From the NCBI RefSeq assembly GCF_002078875.1, contig NC_034409.1:109773568-109837567 (forward strand): DNA of 64,000 nucleotides. The letters are read 5' to 3'. The stretch is from Numida meleagris (lineage: Eukaryota > Chordata > Aves > Galliformes > Numididae). Below are positions 13,476 through 26,729 of the stretch, in pieces. A program made the translations under genes and the position numbers. The notes beneath the pieces were generated by a model. It saw only the letters and a program-made list of their open reading frames with translations, ran no database searches and was not told where the DNA came from. Position 1 is the first letter of the stretch, and the number at the start of each line of letters is the position of its first letter.

Positions 13476-15902
13476 AACGTACATAAAAATACAAACCATC
13501 TTCTCCAGTGGTGTCTTCCAGACATAGACAAGGGTGCTTTGTTTGACTTTGCTCTCGGAGCTATGATTGTTAACCTCATTAGACTCACACACAAATATGG
13601 AAAGCGATCATTTCTGTGAAATGTGCTCAGTGAGGTGATGTAAGAAGAAGTAATTAATATTAAAAATTACATAGCGAATAATAGAAATGCTTCTGACACC
13701 AAATCTTAGACAAATTTCGGTCCACAAAAGCACCCTATCAGAAGCACTGTTGTGCAGCTGCAAGAAGGGAGCTACAGCCCTTGATTTTGCTTCACAGTCC
13801 TGGGGGTATAGGTAAAAATAGACTTTTCAGAGGGAGCCAGGACAGGAAAGCCCTGAGGATAAGGAACTAAGCTGCCTTCACCTCTTCCCTTTTGCAGTGT
13901 TACAGTAATTTGTTCCTGCTGTTATCCTAAGGATGTGTCTATTGCCACTGTATGGTCCTTGACACAGCACAGTTTGAAAAAAGACACTGCAGTTACCAGA
14001 GGGAAAAGATACCGAGTAATGAAGCGAAAGGATAGTCCTTGCTACCCATGTATATACGTCCTTGCGCTTTATCTGCAATATTTCTGGAACCCCCAAGAAC
14101 TTAGTCCTTTTATGTTCCTTGAAAAAAAACCAACAGGAATGTACATAAACACACGGGAAATGTTCCTAGAAAGAAAGAGAGCTGCTAATAGATGGGTTCT
14201 GAATTAGGTGACAAAGCTGCTGTAGGAGGAAGGGGGGAAAAGATCAAGGTGCACCCACACCGCCGCTTGTGAAAGTGCTGCAGGTGCTACTGTACGGCAG
14301 CACAGACCTCGCTCTGTGCTAATTGCTTCTTGGGTGGGTTTGGCAGCCCGGGCTGAACTCGGAGCTGCTACCACTGAGCTGCAAGCAGCTGCAAGAGATA
14401 ATTTAAGACTTGCTGGAGCATCCTTCCAGTTCAATGCTGCAATGGCACTGACCTCAGTGTACTGTTTGGGCAGGGCTGAATCATTACAGGAAACATGAAA
14501 TATTCTGTATTCTATACATTCTATATTCTATATTCCATATTCCATATTCATAATTGTTTCTAACATCACTTTCTAAATGGTTTGGCACGGGCTGCTATCA
14601 GAAACCTCCAGCACACTGGCATAGAGGAGTTCCTGATACAGGATGCGATGTGGGAGGTGCTAATGATGCTGGGAATGACCATCGCTGTTGCTCAGCAAGA
14701 ATTCCTCAGACACCCAGCAAGTCTGTAGGCGCTGCCTGTGAACGCAGCTCTCCTTTTGTCCAGAGATGTTGAACAGTGATACACTCAACAGCTCACTTTT
14801 GTACTGCATTGTTTTTATAGTCCTTAAAGGTCTGAATATGCCTTTCCATCTTTCTGGCAGCACTTTTTCTTTATTGCTTGCGTGAGCTGTTACATTTCAT
14901 TATCCGCTGGCATAGTAAATCTCTCTTGTTTTGACAGGGACTGTTCTGTTACAATTACCTGCTGCCACTGTGGTTCAAGCAGAGGTGCTGCCAGCTGGAC
15001 AGAGCTATAAAGCAACACAAGCAAATTCCCCAATGCTCAAGTTTTTGAAAATACAGGAAGCAATTATCTATTTCCATATTTAGAAGAGTGTTTGTATTGC
15101 AATGAGACACTGCCAGCCTGAGGTTGAGGGTAGATGGAGCCCTGAAGCTTCTGAAACTTTAGAGTTTGAATGTGTGACACTCTCAACCCTTTTAAAACCT
15201 CTTCATCTCATCCGGAAAATTCATAACATATAGGAACATGTGATATTCAACCACAAAATAACTCAGGGATAAACTGTACCAAACTTTTCAAAAATGACAT
15301 TCCACATCACCATTACAAGGGAGGACTAAAAGTTCAAACACACATCACAGGCTGCAGAATTCACAGAACATCTGTGTTTTACCAGTGTGCTGAGCACCTC
15401 TTCCTACTGATCCAGTAGGAATCAGGAAAGAAGAGAAATCAGGACTCAGTCACACTACAGGTCTGAATCCAAACACACAGAGAAGAAAGGGGGAGAAAAC
15501 AGGAGATGACAGTCGCCTGCCCTACCATGAACAGGATGAGGAGCTCCCTCACACACCTGCACACCTGCTAGAGGGACACTTTGTGACTGATGGTTACCGC
15601 CAGACCTGACCTGCCAGAGGAAAGATTTAGGTCACATGGGATATCTGCCATCTCCCTAGAGATTTGTTCACACACTGTAATTATGGAAAAAAGATTAATA
15701 TAGCCTCATTTTAAGAAATTGACAAATACAGTGTAATATTTCAGAAAGATATCATAACCCCAAAACACACCGCCATTATGTGGCATTTCAGCCAGAAAAA
15801 AAAAACAATAAAGGGGCATTGCTGGGAATCAATAAAAGACAACCGAACAAACCAGAAAATGAGTTTGAATTTCTTTGCAGAAACTTATCTATGTTCTGCC
15901 TA
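13476..15902. other. Intergenic DNA; one microsatellite-like tract
   Basis: Non-coding sequence. Frames at 13878-14498 overlap on both strands and have no recognisable domain. Confidence 0.5.
14501..14552. repeat. Degenerate TATTCYAT tandem repeat
   Basis: About 52 bp made of variants of TATTCTA/TATTCCA in series. It is a simple-sequence tract that likely grew by slippage. Confidence 0.85.
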
Positions 15903-16080
15903 GTATTGGAACAGGCTGCCCAGGGAGGTGGTGGAGTCACCATCCCTGGAGCTGTTCAAGAATCGTGTGGATGTGGCACTGAGGGACATGGTTACTAAGC
16001 ATGGTGGGGATGGGCTGGTGGTTGGACTGGATGACCTTCATGGTCATTTCCAACCTTAATGATTCTATGGTTCTATGATT
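15903..16080 (+). mobile_element. CR1 LINE 3' end fragment
   Basis: It begins in the ORF2 C-terminal coding block ('ggaacaggctgcccagggag', then 'gtggtggagtcaccatccct'), passes 'gctgttcaagaatcgtgtgg' and 'gatgggctggtggttggact', and ends in ATGATTCTATGGTTCTATGATT. One of the better preserved short copies in the window. Confidence 0.93.
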
Positions 16081-19000
16081 ACACCAGACTTTGTAACCAG
16101 GGACACAGCTTCTACAATGGATAAGTATGGACCAGACAGCCAAGGCCATGCAGGAGAGGCCACACTCCTACGTATGAGACAGTAGACTTGTAAAGGAATT
16201 TCAACTAGTACATGATAACTATAGCTGACCAAAATTTAGTATATTTGGCATAGTAATTTTTGACAAATTCATCTTATTTATATAAATAATCCTTATCCAA
16301 CTAAGCTCCTCGGGCATAAGAATGTTTTTTGACTTTATTTGTAACTAGTTTCTAGTGAGCTAGTGATTCTAGAAATAATGACTAGTGGCTGAAAAAAAAA
16401 TCAAAGAAAATTAACCTCTTATTAGCTTATTCCCTCCAAAAGGTTTTTTGTGGATCATAACTGCAACATCCTTTCTGTAGATGCTGCAGTACAAACAGAA
16501 ACATTTTCCCTCTCCAAAGATATTTCTGCTTCATAGAAACCTACAGATTCCTGTAATTTTCCAATTATTACAGTTACAAAACACCTTACTTTTGAAGATT
16601 ATTATTAGATCCACCAGTTTTCTCTTCCATCTATACGCTCTTAACAGCCAAGTTGTTTTTGTATCCTCTTGCAAACTTTCAAATTAAACTCCTACACGCT
16701 CTCCTGCTTCACAATTGGGTGCTTTGGGACACCACTACCATTAGCTCATTTAAGAGCAAAACCATTATTCACATGAGGCAGACATACTTCGTCTTCAAAC
16801 AGTAAACTCTACCTTATAAAACAAATTTCCATTATGCTCAATATTTAGTTTAAGCATTCAGTACCACACAATGCAATCTCAGACACATTCAGTTTGATGG
16901 AAGAAATGATTTCCAGAAAGGAAAAGTGAAATTTCCACAAGAAGTCTGGAGTAATCTTGTGTTAATTAAATGTTTTCAATGGTTCTTTTGTAGTCGCATT
17001 CATCACTAACTGCCCCTTGCATCACTGACAAGTGAATACGGGTAACTATTCTCAAGAGTAGTATATAATTGCCACTTTATATAGTATAAATAATTACTTA
17101 GGCAGAAAAAAATAGCAGACTGTTCATTCTACAGACTTTAAACTAAACTATCACTTTTTCAACATAGAGAAATGTCTTTTAGCTTCTCACTGGAATGTAT
17201 GGAGCAATAATGAGATGTAAGCATAAGGAGGCAAATTAATCCATAGCTTCTAAAGGCAATTAGGGTACCTATGGGTACTAATTGCCAGGATGCTTCTAGC
17301 AGTGCTCTAATGACACTCCATAGTTAGCAGATTCAGGAATAACAAGTGCTACCTCTTCGAAAGGTACAGTATGTGCCCAAAGTTATCAACTCAGGGGAAA
17401 ACACAGTGATACTGGTGTCCTTACAGGGCAGCAAGAGTACACAGGGGCAGACCAAACCCTGCTGCTTCCCTAGCCCCGCACACTTTTTAACTGTAGTCAA
17501 TAATTGGCCTAAAATATTTAGATGTATTTTCTATCTAATACTTTCATGATGATAGTAATCTCAATAGAGCAGGCTACAATTTCCAAATGTATACATGCAA
17601 TAACTGTCAACACTGCAGCAGCTGCTGCTCTTCCAGAGGGATTGATGTGTGTGGCGGAGGGAAAGGCTTTTAGAAAGAAGGTTCAGTCCTTCTCTTTCCG
17701 CATCTCTTTCTTGGAGATGCACCGAACAGGTCAGCATGGGTCTGCTCGTTCAGAGACTAAACTCAATCGTCTGCCGGTAAGGATGAGAGATTAAATTAAG
17801 GAGCCATACAGCTAGTTCAATCCTGATGCAAATGAGATCTGATCTGAATAAAGACTTCATTTATACAATAAAAATCACAACCAAATTTTTAGGCACTCCA
17901 TTATTAGAACCTTTTCCTCTCAGGGTAAACTTGTGATCCAGAAATGTGAGTCCCCAAGCTTAGGCTCTGCCTGTGAATCCTTGGAGAAGTAATATTTCTG
18001 ATGCCTGATGAACCCTGCTTGCCTGATTCCTAACATGAGAGACATTCACAACCCCAGGTTCACAAAGGTCAGAACAATTGCTAGACTGCTGAAAGGAGTA
18101 CAGTAATGAAAGCAACAACAACAAAAAATCCGCAAAATACTAGCATTTGTAGCATATTCCAAAGGTAAAAAATGGAAATTCTATTATAACAGAAGAGCTC
18201 TCATTAAAATCTTCCTCTTTTTGTTTCAAATACTTACTAGTTGGAATATAGGAAGTTACACAAGAGTCTTTGTAAATCAGTGTTGCATATATGAGAGCTT
18301 ATGATGTAGTGATGCCATGTTAATAATAATAAAAATGATTATTGTTTTACTTCTGAAAATTTTATATCTCAATGTAATTTGTAGCTCTATAAGTCGATCT
18401 CTTTCCTAGATTGCACTTTGATTTTCAAAAGAAATTACCAATTATTTTAGAATTCGAATCAGTTGCTGTTGAAATATTTGCAGCTTTTAGGTGCATGACT
18501 TTACACAGGATTTAATTTCATAACAGCATGAACCATTGGGAAACGCTGTCTTACAGCCTGTTTTGTCTCTTTGGACTGCACTCTTATGTATGGCTCTACA
18601 CCCCCATCCAGGTAAAACCATGTAATCAAATCATTGTACCAGGAGGGGTCTAGGTTCCCAACCAAGTCAACAATGTCATTCCACAATTCATTTGCCGTCA
18701 AAACAGTTCCCTTGGCATGAAATACAGCATTATTAATTGATTTCCCCAAACGATAAAAGATATCTGGGAAAGTGCACTCACACTGGTGTCTATAGATGTA
18801 CATCTCCTTGCCCTGGCTTAACCTCTATCACTTGAGCTCCAGGTGATGCACCTTCCGCTCACCTCTGAATTAACAATCCACTTCATATCTTCAGTGATAG
18901 CATACATGTAAAACATCACCAAAGATGGTAGACAAGGAAATCCCCAAGTTTAGCGGATAAATGAGAAAAATAAAAACTCTACCAACTTCCATAATTTCTA

Positions 19001-19904
19001 CAAACTTTCTCTACTGCCAGGAATAGATTCTGAGATGATGTCACAACACATACATCACAAATATCCTGGTAAGCAAGGCTTGTAGCAATCTTCCTATCAA
19101 ATAGGCAGACAGCATACAGATATGAGTATCTTTTTGACAGTATTTGGGCTGGAGGAAGAAAACAACATTTTTCTCATGCTTATCAAAAAGCACTTGGATT
19201 TTTAAGCACAAGGTTTCACCCACAAGGGTTTGTTTGTGAGGTTTTATTCGTTCAGTATTTTGCTACTGCCATTGATACAAACAATTTATTTTATGCATTT
19301 TTCAAATTTTGTCTTTGCTCACTGTGAAATTAGATAGCCTAATATGAAATTTTAAATGATATGTTTTTATTTCTATTTAAACAGGGCCTCCCAATGAAGT
19401 AACCTGTAATGCAGTTATGAAAGGAAATTATTTCAGAAATGGCAATTCTCGGTTGAATTGGTCTGCTCCCTTTATAGGCTGAGACGTCAAATGTTAGCCT
19501 TTACTACTTTTTGCTTTTGCAAGTACTGCATACACCTTTGGGAGACTAAACTGGAGTGTCCTTATGAATCATTAGACTTCCAGAATTGCAAGGAAACATA
19601 TTAAGTGCATCCCAAATTCAAAATTCCTGCTGCTGAGCATTCATAAGCTACAGGGAACACACTTTTAATTTGCAGGATGTATTTGCTAAGCTGGCATCTG
19701 ACAAAGCAGTATGTTTGACATAAAAATGACAGAGGAGCCCTCTGGTCACAGATTTTACAGCCTTCTGTCAGTTCAGAGCTGCAGTGCCCTAGCAGTACTT
19801 TTGACCAGAGGTTCCTTGAATATGCACCAAGTTGATAGCGTCCCTTGGTTTGGATCACAAGAGCCAGGCTAACAAGTTACTAACCCACAACACTACCACA
19901 CTCT
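16081..19904. other. Intergenic DNA; contains one unexplained ORF
   Basis: About 3.8 kb of AT-rich non-coding sequence. The only item that stands out is the minus-strand frame at 18501-18803, listed separately. Confidence 0.5.
18501..18803 (-). other. Unrecognised 100-codon ORF, protein-like composition
   Basis: A minus-strand frame with start at 18803 and a TAA stop at 18501-18503. Its composition looks like a folded protein rather than a random frame: aromatic and acidic residues are interspersed (LWNDIVDLVGNL, then PSWYNDLITWFYLDGG) and low-complexity runs are absent. There is no membrane segment or zinc finger. The same frame is closed by a stop 10 codons upstream of the start, but an adjacent frame just upstream also reads plausibly (VIEVKPGQGD), which would fit a frameshifted older coding sequence. 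I do not recognise the family. It could be a fragment of an old mobile or viral-derived gene, a decayed host exon, or chance. No promoter or splice evidence supports a live gene. Confidence 0.3.
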
Positions 19905-20465
19905 GGTAGCAGTGACTCCACCACCTCCCTGGGCAGCCTGGTCCAGTGCCTTATCACTCTTTCTGAGAAAAAGTGTTTCCTAATATCTAACATGAACCTC
20001 CCTTGGTGCAACTTGAGGCCATTCCTTCTCATCCTATCTCCATTACCTGGGAGAAGAGGTCAAATCTCACCTCATCACAACCTCTTTTCTGGTGGTTGCA
20101 GAGAGTGATAAGGTCTCCTCTGAGCCTCCTCTTCTCCAGACTGAACAATCCCAGTTCCCTCAGCCGTTCCCCATAAGACTTGTGCTCCAGACCCTTCACT
20201 TACCATCTCTGAACACGCTCCAGGGCCTTGATGTCTTTCTTGCAGTGAGGGGCCCAAAACTGAACACAGCACTTGAGCTGCAGCCTCACCAGAGCTGAGT
20301 ATAGGGGGGAAGACCAGCTCCCTGCTCCTGCTGGCTGCAGCTGCACTATTTCTGATACAAGCCAGGATGCCATTGGCCTTCTTGTCCACCTGCGCACACT
20401 GCTGGCTCAAGTTCAGTCAAGCATTGACCAACACCCCCAGGTCCGTTTCTTCAGTGCAGAACTGT
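19905..20465 (-). mobile_element. CR1 LINE fragment lacking its 3' tail
   Basis: On the + strand it starts inside the coding part ('agtgactccaccacctccctgggcagcctggtccagtgcc') and continues through complements of [12 protein letters not shown], the [16 protein letters not shown] block, the [12 protein letters not shown] segment and the [15 protein letters not shown] block. No ATTCTRTG tail or 3' UTR block is visible at the 19905 end, unlike the other copies. The minus-strand frames 20410-20075 and 20397-20200 share this homology between them because of frameshifts. Confidence 0.88.
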
Positions 20466-22781
20466 GAACCGAATCTCCCAAATCCCTTTTGAATCAGCTG
20501 GACTTCTGGGAGGAGAATGTCTGAAGTCAGCATAGCCAAATAGAAGATCCTCCCTCCAGACCAGGAGATGATGCTGTACTCCATAATGAACCTGATTTAG
20601 TCAGAGCAGGTAAGCATCATCCTCTAATTACTGTAGTGTAAAATACGTTGTGGCACCATCTTAGAACCTATCCTCTGAGAGAAAAGAGAGGTAAAGGGTT
20701 CAAGGCAACAAACTGGACAGTTCTTCCTACACTCTCATGCCAGATGACTGTTTAATCACCTTAGCCTCTGACCTCTTGTAGCATTTGTCTCTAGTACTGC
20801 TAACTGTCTAAAGGGAACCACAACAACTATCCAAGCTGAACTGCAGTTAGAAATGTAATTGCAAACACTCTACTGCCACCTTGAAAAAACTCGTAAACTG
20901 TATGTTGGTGTGCTTCCAGTGCTCCAGCCAATGTCTCCCTGACAATGCTTCTTATGTTTAGAAACTACGCTCCTTTAATAGCCAAGTTAAGGTTGTATAT
21001 ATTATTCTTATCGCTTTCACTTTGTGACTTTTTAATGACTTGCCTGTTAAAATCTATAGACTTTAAATGCAACAAAGCCGTAGCTTACCAAAAAAAAAAA
21101 AGAATCCCAAAAGCCCTACTATTGTTATGTTATAATGGCTGAGTTAAAAAGAGCGATATTTCTTAGAAAGTATTTCTCAGAAGGAAATGAGAAAACTCTG
21201 GAAACTTGAACTGCCCATTAAATAGAAGTCCCGGTATTGGGAGCCAAGTGTATCAAGACAGACACTCACATAGTTTCCTGCACAATGCAAGGTAAACTGA
21301 ACAGAGAAAGAAGCAATAAGAAGTAGGTATTAGAAGAATGTAAGAAATGAGTTAAAGGTCAGAATGAGACATGCAGAATAAGATGTGAATATTGTATAGA
21401 AAGGATTGTAAAGTTCAAAGTTGTTCGGTCAGGGCTGACACAAACAGAGGGATATATACTCCGAGACTGAGAGAAAAGCATTTTATATTTATAAGACTAA
21501 CTAAAGAATAAAGCTACACAATTTGGGACTGAAGAGAGGACAAAGAATGTTAGGAATACTAAAAATCTGAAATTAGAGTCTGAAAGGCTGTAAGTACTGC
21601 TTTTAAAACACAGAACCAAGAAAGGGCTCAACATAAATACAAGACTCATTTGCATTATGGAAGACCAAGCTCTCCAATCAGAATGCCTTCATATTGTCAA
21701 CTCTCACTAACTTCCAGTCAACTTCAGGTCTTTAGAGCAAGAGCCATAACATGCAATGGAGGATGAAGATGTTTCTAAATGAGGTATAACACTTGACAAG
21801 GTCTGGAATGACACTTTGATGTCTCCAGAGATGCTACAGAAATAACTAACTGGGCTTTTGGCAGAGGTAGAGTGCACTTACCCAATGCAGCTCCATCATA
21901 TGGAGTAGCAAATGGCTGAGGAGAATCATGCTTGTGCTTTCTCCTCTGCCTAGCATGTCTTGCTTTACATTTTTCAGAGGAAAAGAAAATCCTGGATATA
22001 AAAGTGAACTGAAGAGTTACAGCAAGCTACTTAAATGCAAGGTCTTTAAGTACTAGTTGATCTATGTTTTAAACTCTGTATTGTTTTTCACCGTGAGAAA
22101 GACATAAATGCCAACACACAGCATGGTCCCTATAAACGGCTCTCCGTGGATCAGTATGTTACCTTGTTATGCTAAAACCTAACCCTTTCAACAGAGGCAA
22201 CACGACTACTTTTAACAGGGTGTTTAAATGATGTGGGGGGGAAGGTTTCTATAACAACCAGATTAGGAAAGCAGTGTTATTTATACCTGGCTACACTGAG
22301 CTACAGGCAGCCACTTCTGTGTGATGGCGCGACCTGAGGTGCTTCTGGCTTGCACATTACTAAGTGTACACAAGTCACCGCACCAGTCCCCTTAGTCATG
22401 TTCTTTACGTGCCCAGCATCCCCAGCGTGACTCTTTCTAAAAGGAGTGTGTGCCAAAAAAGGTTTTCAAACTGAACCATATAATTGACTTCCTCTCATGG
22501 TCTGTACTGTTTAACCGTTGCTTTTGCTCTGATTACATCACAAAAGTGAAAATCGTTTTCCAGGATACTTTTGTCCTTTATGTCACATTGCACTGAACCC
22601 ATACAATATAAAATCAGCTGACAAGACACAGATCATGAGACATCTTGGTTTGTGGACATTCATACTACTAGGCAAATGGAAAAGACAAACTCAGCAGCCT
22701 GAGAGGACAAGAACACGAGCTTCAAAGATTTCATGCACTTTTGTTTGGGATGGGAAAGCTAGTCATTAAAGCAGGTGTGAA
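20466..22781. other. Intergenic DNA, no feature recognised
   Basis: Non-coding sequence between two minus-strand CR1 copies. No gene, RNA or repeat is recognised. Confidence 0.5.
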
Positions 22782-23735
22782 CACAGAATCACAGAATCGG
22801 GGGGGTTGGAAGGGACCTCAAGAGATCATTGAGAGAGATCATCTCCTGCTAAAGCAGGTACCCTACAATAGGTCACACAGGTAGGTGTCCAGACCGTTCT
22901 ACCTCTCCAGGAGACCTGTTCCAGTGCTCCATCATCCTTACCATAAAGAAGTTCTTCAGCACATCAGTATGGAACTTCCTATGTTCAAGTTTTAGGCCAT
23001 TTGTCTTTGTCCTATTGCTACACAACACCAAGAGAAGCCTGGCCTCATCCATTTGCCTCTCATCTCCCTTTAGATATTCATAAACTTTTATCAGATTCCC
23101 TCTCAGTCTTCTTTTCCCTAGGCTGAATAGACCTAGGTTACCCAGCCTTTCCTCATATGGGAGATGTTCCAAGCCCTTTATCATCTTTGTGGCCCTCTGA
23201 TGGACTCCTTCTAGGAGATCCCTGTCTTTTTTGAACTGAGGAGCCCAGAACTGGTCACAGTAGTCTAACAGTGGCCTCACCAGAACAGAGTAGAGGAGGA
23301 GGATCACCTCCCTTGACTTGCTGGCCACGCTCTTTTTAATGCACCTCAGGATACCACTGGCCTTCTTGGCCACAAGGGCACAGTGCTGGCTCATGCCCAA
23401 CCTGTTGTCCACCAGGACACCCAGATCCTTCTCCACAGAGCTCCTCTCCAGCAGGTCATCCCCCAACCTGCACTGATGCATGCAGTTATTCCTCCCAAGG
23501 TGCAAGACTCTACACTTGCCCTTGTTAAACCTCATCAGGTTCCTCCCTGCCCAACTCTCCAGTCTGTCCAGGTCTTGTTGAATGGTAGCACAGCCTTCAG
23601 GTGTGTCAGCCACTCCTCCCAGCTTTGTAACCTCAGCAAATTTGCTGAGGGTGGTCTCTATCCCTTCATCCAGGTTGTTGATGAAGACGTTAAATAAGAC
23701 CAGACCCAGCATCAGTCCCTGGGGAACACCGCTAG
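22782..23735 (-). mobile_element. CR1 LINE, 5'-truncated, near-intact ORF2 3' half
   Basis: The tail complement ACACAGAATCACAGAATC lies at 22782-22799. The copy runs back to the SGVPQG reverse-transcriptase motif near 23735, where it is truncated. At about 950 bp it is the best open CR1 coding segment in the window (see the pseudogene entry). Confidence 0.95.
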
Positions 23736-23772
23736 TTGCAGGCCCAAAAATATGAGAAGAGTATGAATGCAT
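22873..23772 (-). pseudogene. CR1 ORF2 reverse transcriptase, 3' half, dead catalytic box
   Basis: A 299-codon frame. From about residue 14 it follows CR1 ORF2: SGVPQG and LVLFNVFINNLDEGIE (RT palm), LSKFAEVTKL (position of the catalytic A-D-D box), then thumb and C-terminal blocks including [75 protein letters not shown] and EHWNRSPGEVE. The box that should read FADDTKL reads FAEVTKL, so both catalytic aspartates are lost. The first dozen residues lie outside CR1 and are flank. With the endonuclease and upstream RT missing, this is a dead insertion even though the frame stays open. Confidence 0.93.
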
Positions 23773-26617
23773 TCCCTCACTACCACAAATTATACAGTTG
23801 AGTTTCCCACATTTAGGGAAATTGCAGGGGTCAGCACACCCGGAGTGCAGGGGATGAGCCTTGCCCTGGGAAAACCACCTGCCTGATCCTGGTGTCTCCC
23901 CTGCCAGGTAAGAACACAGAGGAGTCTCTGTGTTCCTGTGCTATAACCTGTCATTTTGTAAATTATTATTTAAATGTAAATATTTCTGACCTCTGCTTTG
24001 TTCAGATAGTCATGGTGTGAGTGCAACAGCAGAAGCACGTAGTTCTGATCCTTTTTCTGATGTTCATATGACAATTGAGGGTTTCTGGTTTTAATAAAAT
24101 GGCCATAGCTGTGTTTCCTTTCATTTATGAAGAACTTTACTGGGGCATATTTATCCTGGTGTAAAAGATAGTTAATATGCTCTTCAACATGTATAAAGGA
24201 ACCCCTCCATGCCTATATGTCTTCTCTATCCTACTGATTAAGGCTGAGAATAACTATAAAAGTGTTCATTATAGACTGAAATACCAACATCTAAAGATAA
24301 ATATGTTGCCTAAACCAATGATTATGTTCTATTTTATATACTCCCTGTGCAAAATAAAGTTTCCGATTAAACAAAATGAAGCATCTGATTATCCAAATAT
24401 GTTGGTGACACAATCTGTTGGTTTTTTTTTTCTATTGCTCATACCCCCATGATCTTGATTCCTCTAATTAGCACTTTTGACTTTCAAATGGGTAGACTAG
24501 ATAACACCATCTAAGCTAGGATCATGTCAGCAGCTATTGACTGCACCAGATGCTGTAGCTGAGGAAGACAAAACCCCCCTCTTTGTGTGAAGATGAAATA
24601 CCCCGTTCCTCTTCTTATCTTAATGCTCTTTTTTAAGTCCCTGAACTGTGTTCCTTTCTGCTATATTCATCTTCAGTCCTGTTCTTATCATAGTATATTC
24701 TAACTGAAGGAACAAATATCAATTCCTCCATCTGGTTCTACTCCTGGCCTCAGGATTACGCTGTAGTATTACACCCCTTGCTACCCATCACCCATTGTCT
24801 GCTTCTATAAATATATACATTTTGTCTTTTTTTGTTTTACTTTTGGAATGTATCCTTGCTTTTGTATTATAATTACAAATATAAGAACTATTACTATCTT
24901 CAGTGTGTGCTTCTACAGTTACTTATGTACTACTTTTCTAGATAATCCTAGCTTCAATTTTATGCAGAAAATTTTCCATGTCACTCTTTCCAGTTGCTTC
25001 TAAATTCTTTTCTGCTATTCATTCTTTTTCATATAATAACCAGAGCTAAATTTTTCCAAATAAACACACCATAGATTTATTTAGCATATAAATCCATACC
25101 TTCTTCCATGCCACTCCTAGGTTTGCAGTTAAATATTCACTCAGAACTTCATTTTTACTGATTAACTTTGAGCTCTGACATCTGTAAAAGCAGTTCGGGC
25201 AATTCTTCCAAAATGCAACACCCACTCCCATTTTCATCTGATGCTAGGTGACCTAGCTTAGTTGCCTCAGTACAGCTCTTCATTCTCTTCCTGTGTTAAG
25301 TACTCCAAATAATTTTGTCATATTTCAAATGTTCTTATCTTACTGCTCATTCTTTTACAGACTCTGAATTATTTTAATCACCGAATACTCAGCCTCAGGA
25401 CAACTTCATTGTTCTCTGCCCAGTTAAAAACAGCCTCCTTGTGTGATATTTCCATATCTGTTTCACTATGTTTCTATAATAACTTTCTCTTCCTCCATGA
25501 CAAATAGCTTCTTTCATAGGTTCCTACAGAGAACTTCTTCAGAAACATTTTTTTATTATTCATTTCTGTGGAAAATCTTCCACTTTCTATAATGGAAAAA
25601 AATGTTTTTTTTCTACCATAGTATGGCCATTTAGGTGTCTCATACCTATTCATAATTATTTAATCCAATTTACCCAGCAGTGAAGCAAAGCTCACAAGGG
25701 CTGTAATCTCAAGATTGTCCAGAGCACTTACAATCTGTTCAGCTGTCTAATACCTTTGCAGTGTCTCATTTCACATTTGCACCGTGCTTCCCTTGAATAA
25801 AAGACAGCCTAGTGATGCAAGCAGAAGACTTGGAGTCAGCACTGGATTCTTGCTCCGGCTCTTTCAGCTACTGGCAGTGTAATCTTAAGTAAGTTTTCCA
25901 GCCTTTCTGAATTTCCCTCCTTTCTTAAATGCAGATGGTACTTAATAATGTCACAGGAGTAGAATCAACAGTTCTCTATCTTTGTCTTAGTGCAGATTTC
26001 TGGGGGTCTGGAGGTTCTGGAGGATGTCCTCCTCCTCTGTATGTTTCTGAATACCCCATCAGCTTTCCAATGTTTTCCTTTCTGGACTGGACAGAGAACA
26101 CTCTGTGGGAACTGAGCAGAGACTGGTTCTGCAGGGATAGAAAGTGGTTTCAGACAGTCTGCATATGGGAGCAGACACATCTGGAAAAGCTACACATGAA
26201 TTTTTATGAAGCTTGATTATTAACGTTTTGTAAAATGCTTTGAGATCTCTGGAAGGAAAATTTTACCACCTGCTAAGTATTAGCCTTCTATAAATATTTC
26301 CAAGCAGGGCACAGTTGCCAAATGTTTTGGTTCGAGTTTAACCATTCTAGTGCTGGTCCGGGAGGAATTTTCATGATAATCCAAATCTTCTTGCTGAACA
26401 AATGCCTTATACTACCCATTTTTCTGATTTATGTCTCAATAGTGTCCATTGTTTCCTGCCCTAAACTGTCCTTTAAATGGTCCTTGTAAACATAGGTATA
26501 AACATTTTTTGTCAAATGTGTACCCCCTTTCTCAAAGCCAGAACTATACATTCTTAATACTAACACACTGGTACGCTGCAGATATTAGTTTCAAGGTCTT
26601 AACATTCATAATGGTTG
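23736..26617. other. Intergenic DNA, no gene recognised
   Basis: About 2.9 kb of mostly AT-rich, pyrimidine-biased non-coding sequence. A GC-richer patch at 23825-23925 carries a juxtaposed acceptor/donor motif at 23906-23912 (see rejected items). Confidence 0.5.
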
Positions 26618-26729
26618 CACCGAGTGACATGGTCTAGGGCAGTCACTGGTATGGGTTGATGGTTGGACTAGATGATCTCACTGGTCTTTCCAACCTTAGT
26701 GATTCTATGATCCTGTGATTCTACGATAA
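26618..26729 (+). mobile_element. CR1 LINE 3' UTR fragment
   Basis: A short 3' end: 'gagtgacatggtctagggca', then 'tgggttgatggttggactag', 'atgatctcactggtctttcc', and a tail of ATTCTATGATCCTGTGATTC. It carries no coding sequence. Confidence 0.9.

Noticed and set aside
23892..23917. Pyrimidine tract with CAG directly followed by GTAAGA (AG at 23906-23907)
   Set aside because: It looks like a recursive-splice motif, but it lies upstream of the CASK promoter with no known host transcript. Without a distal CASK start site there is no intron for it to serve.
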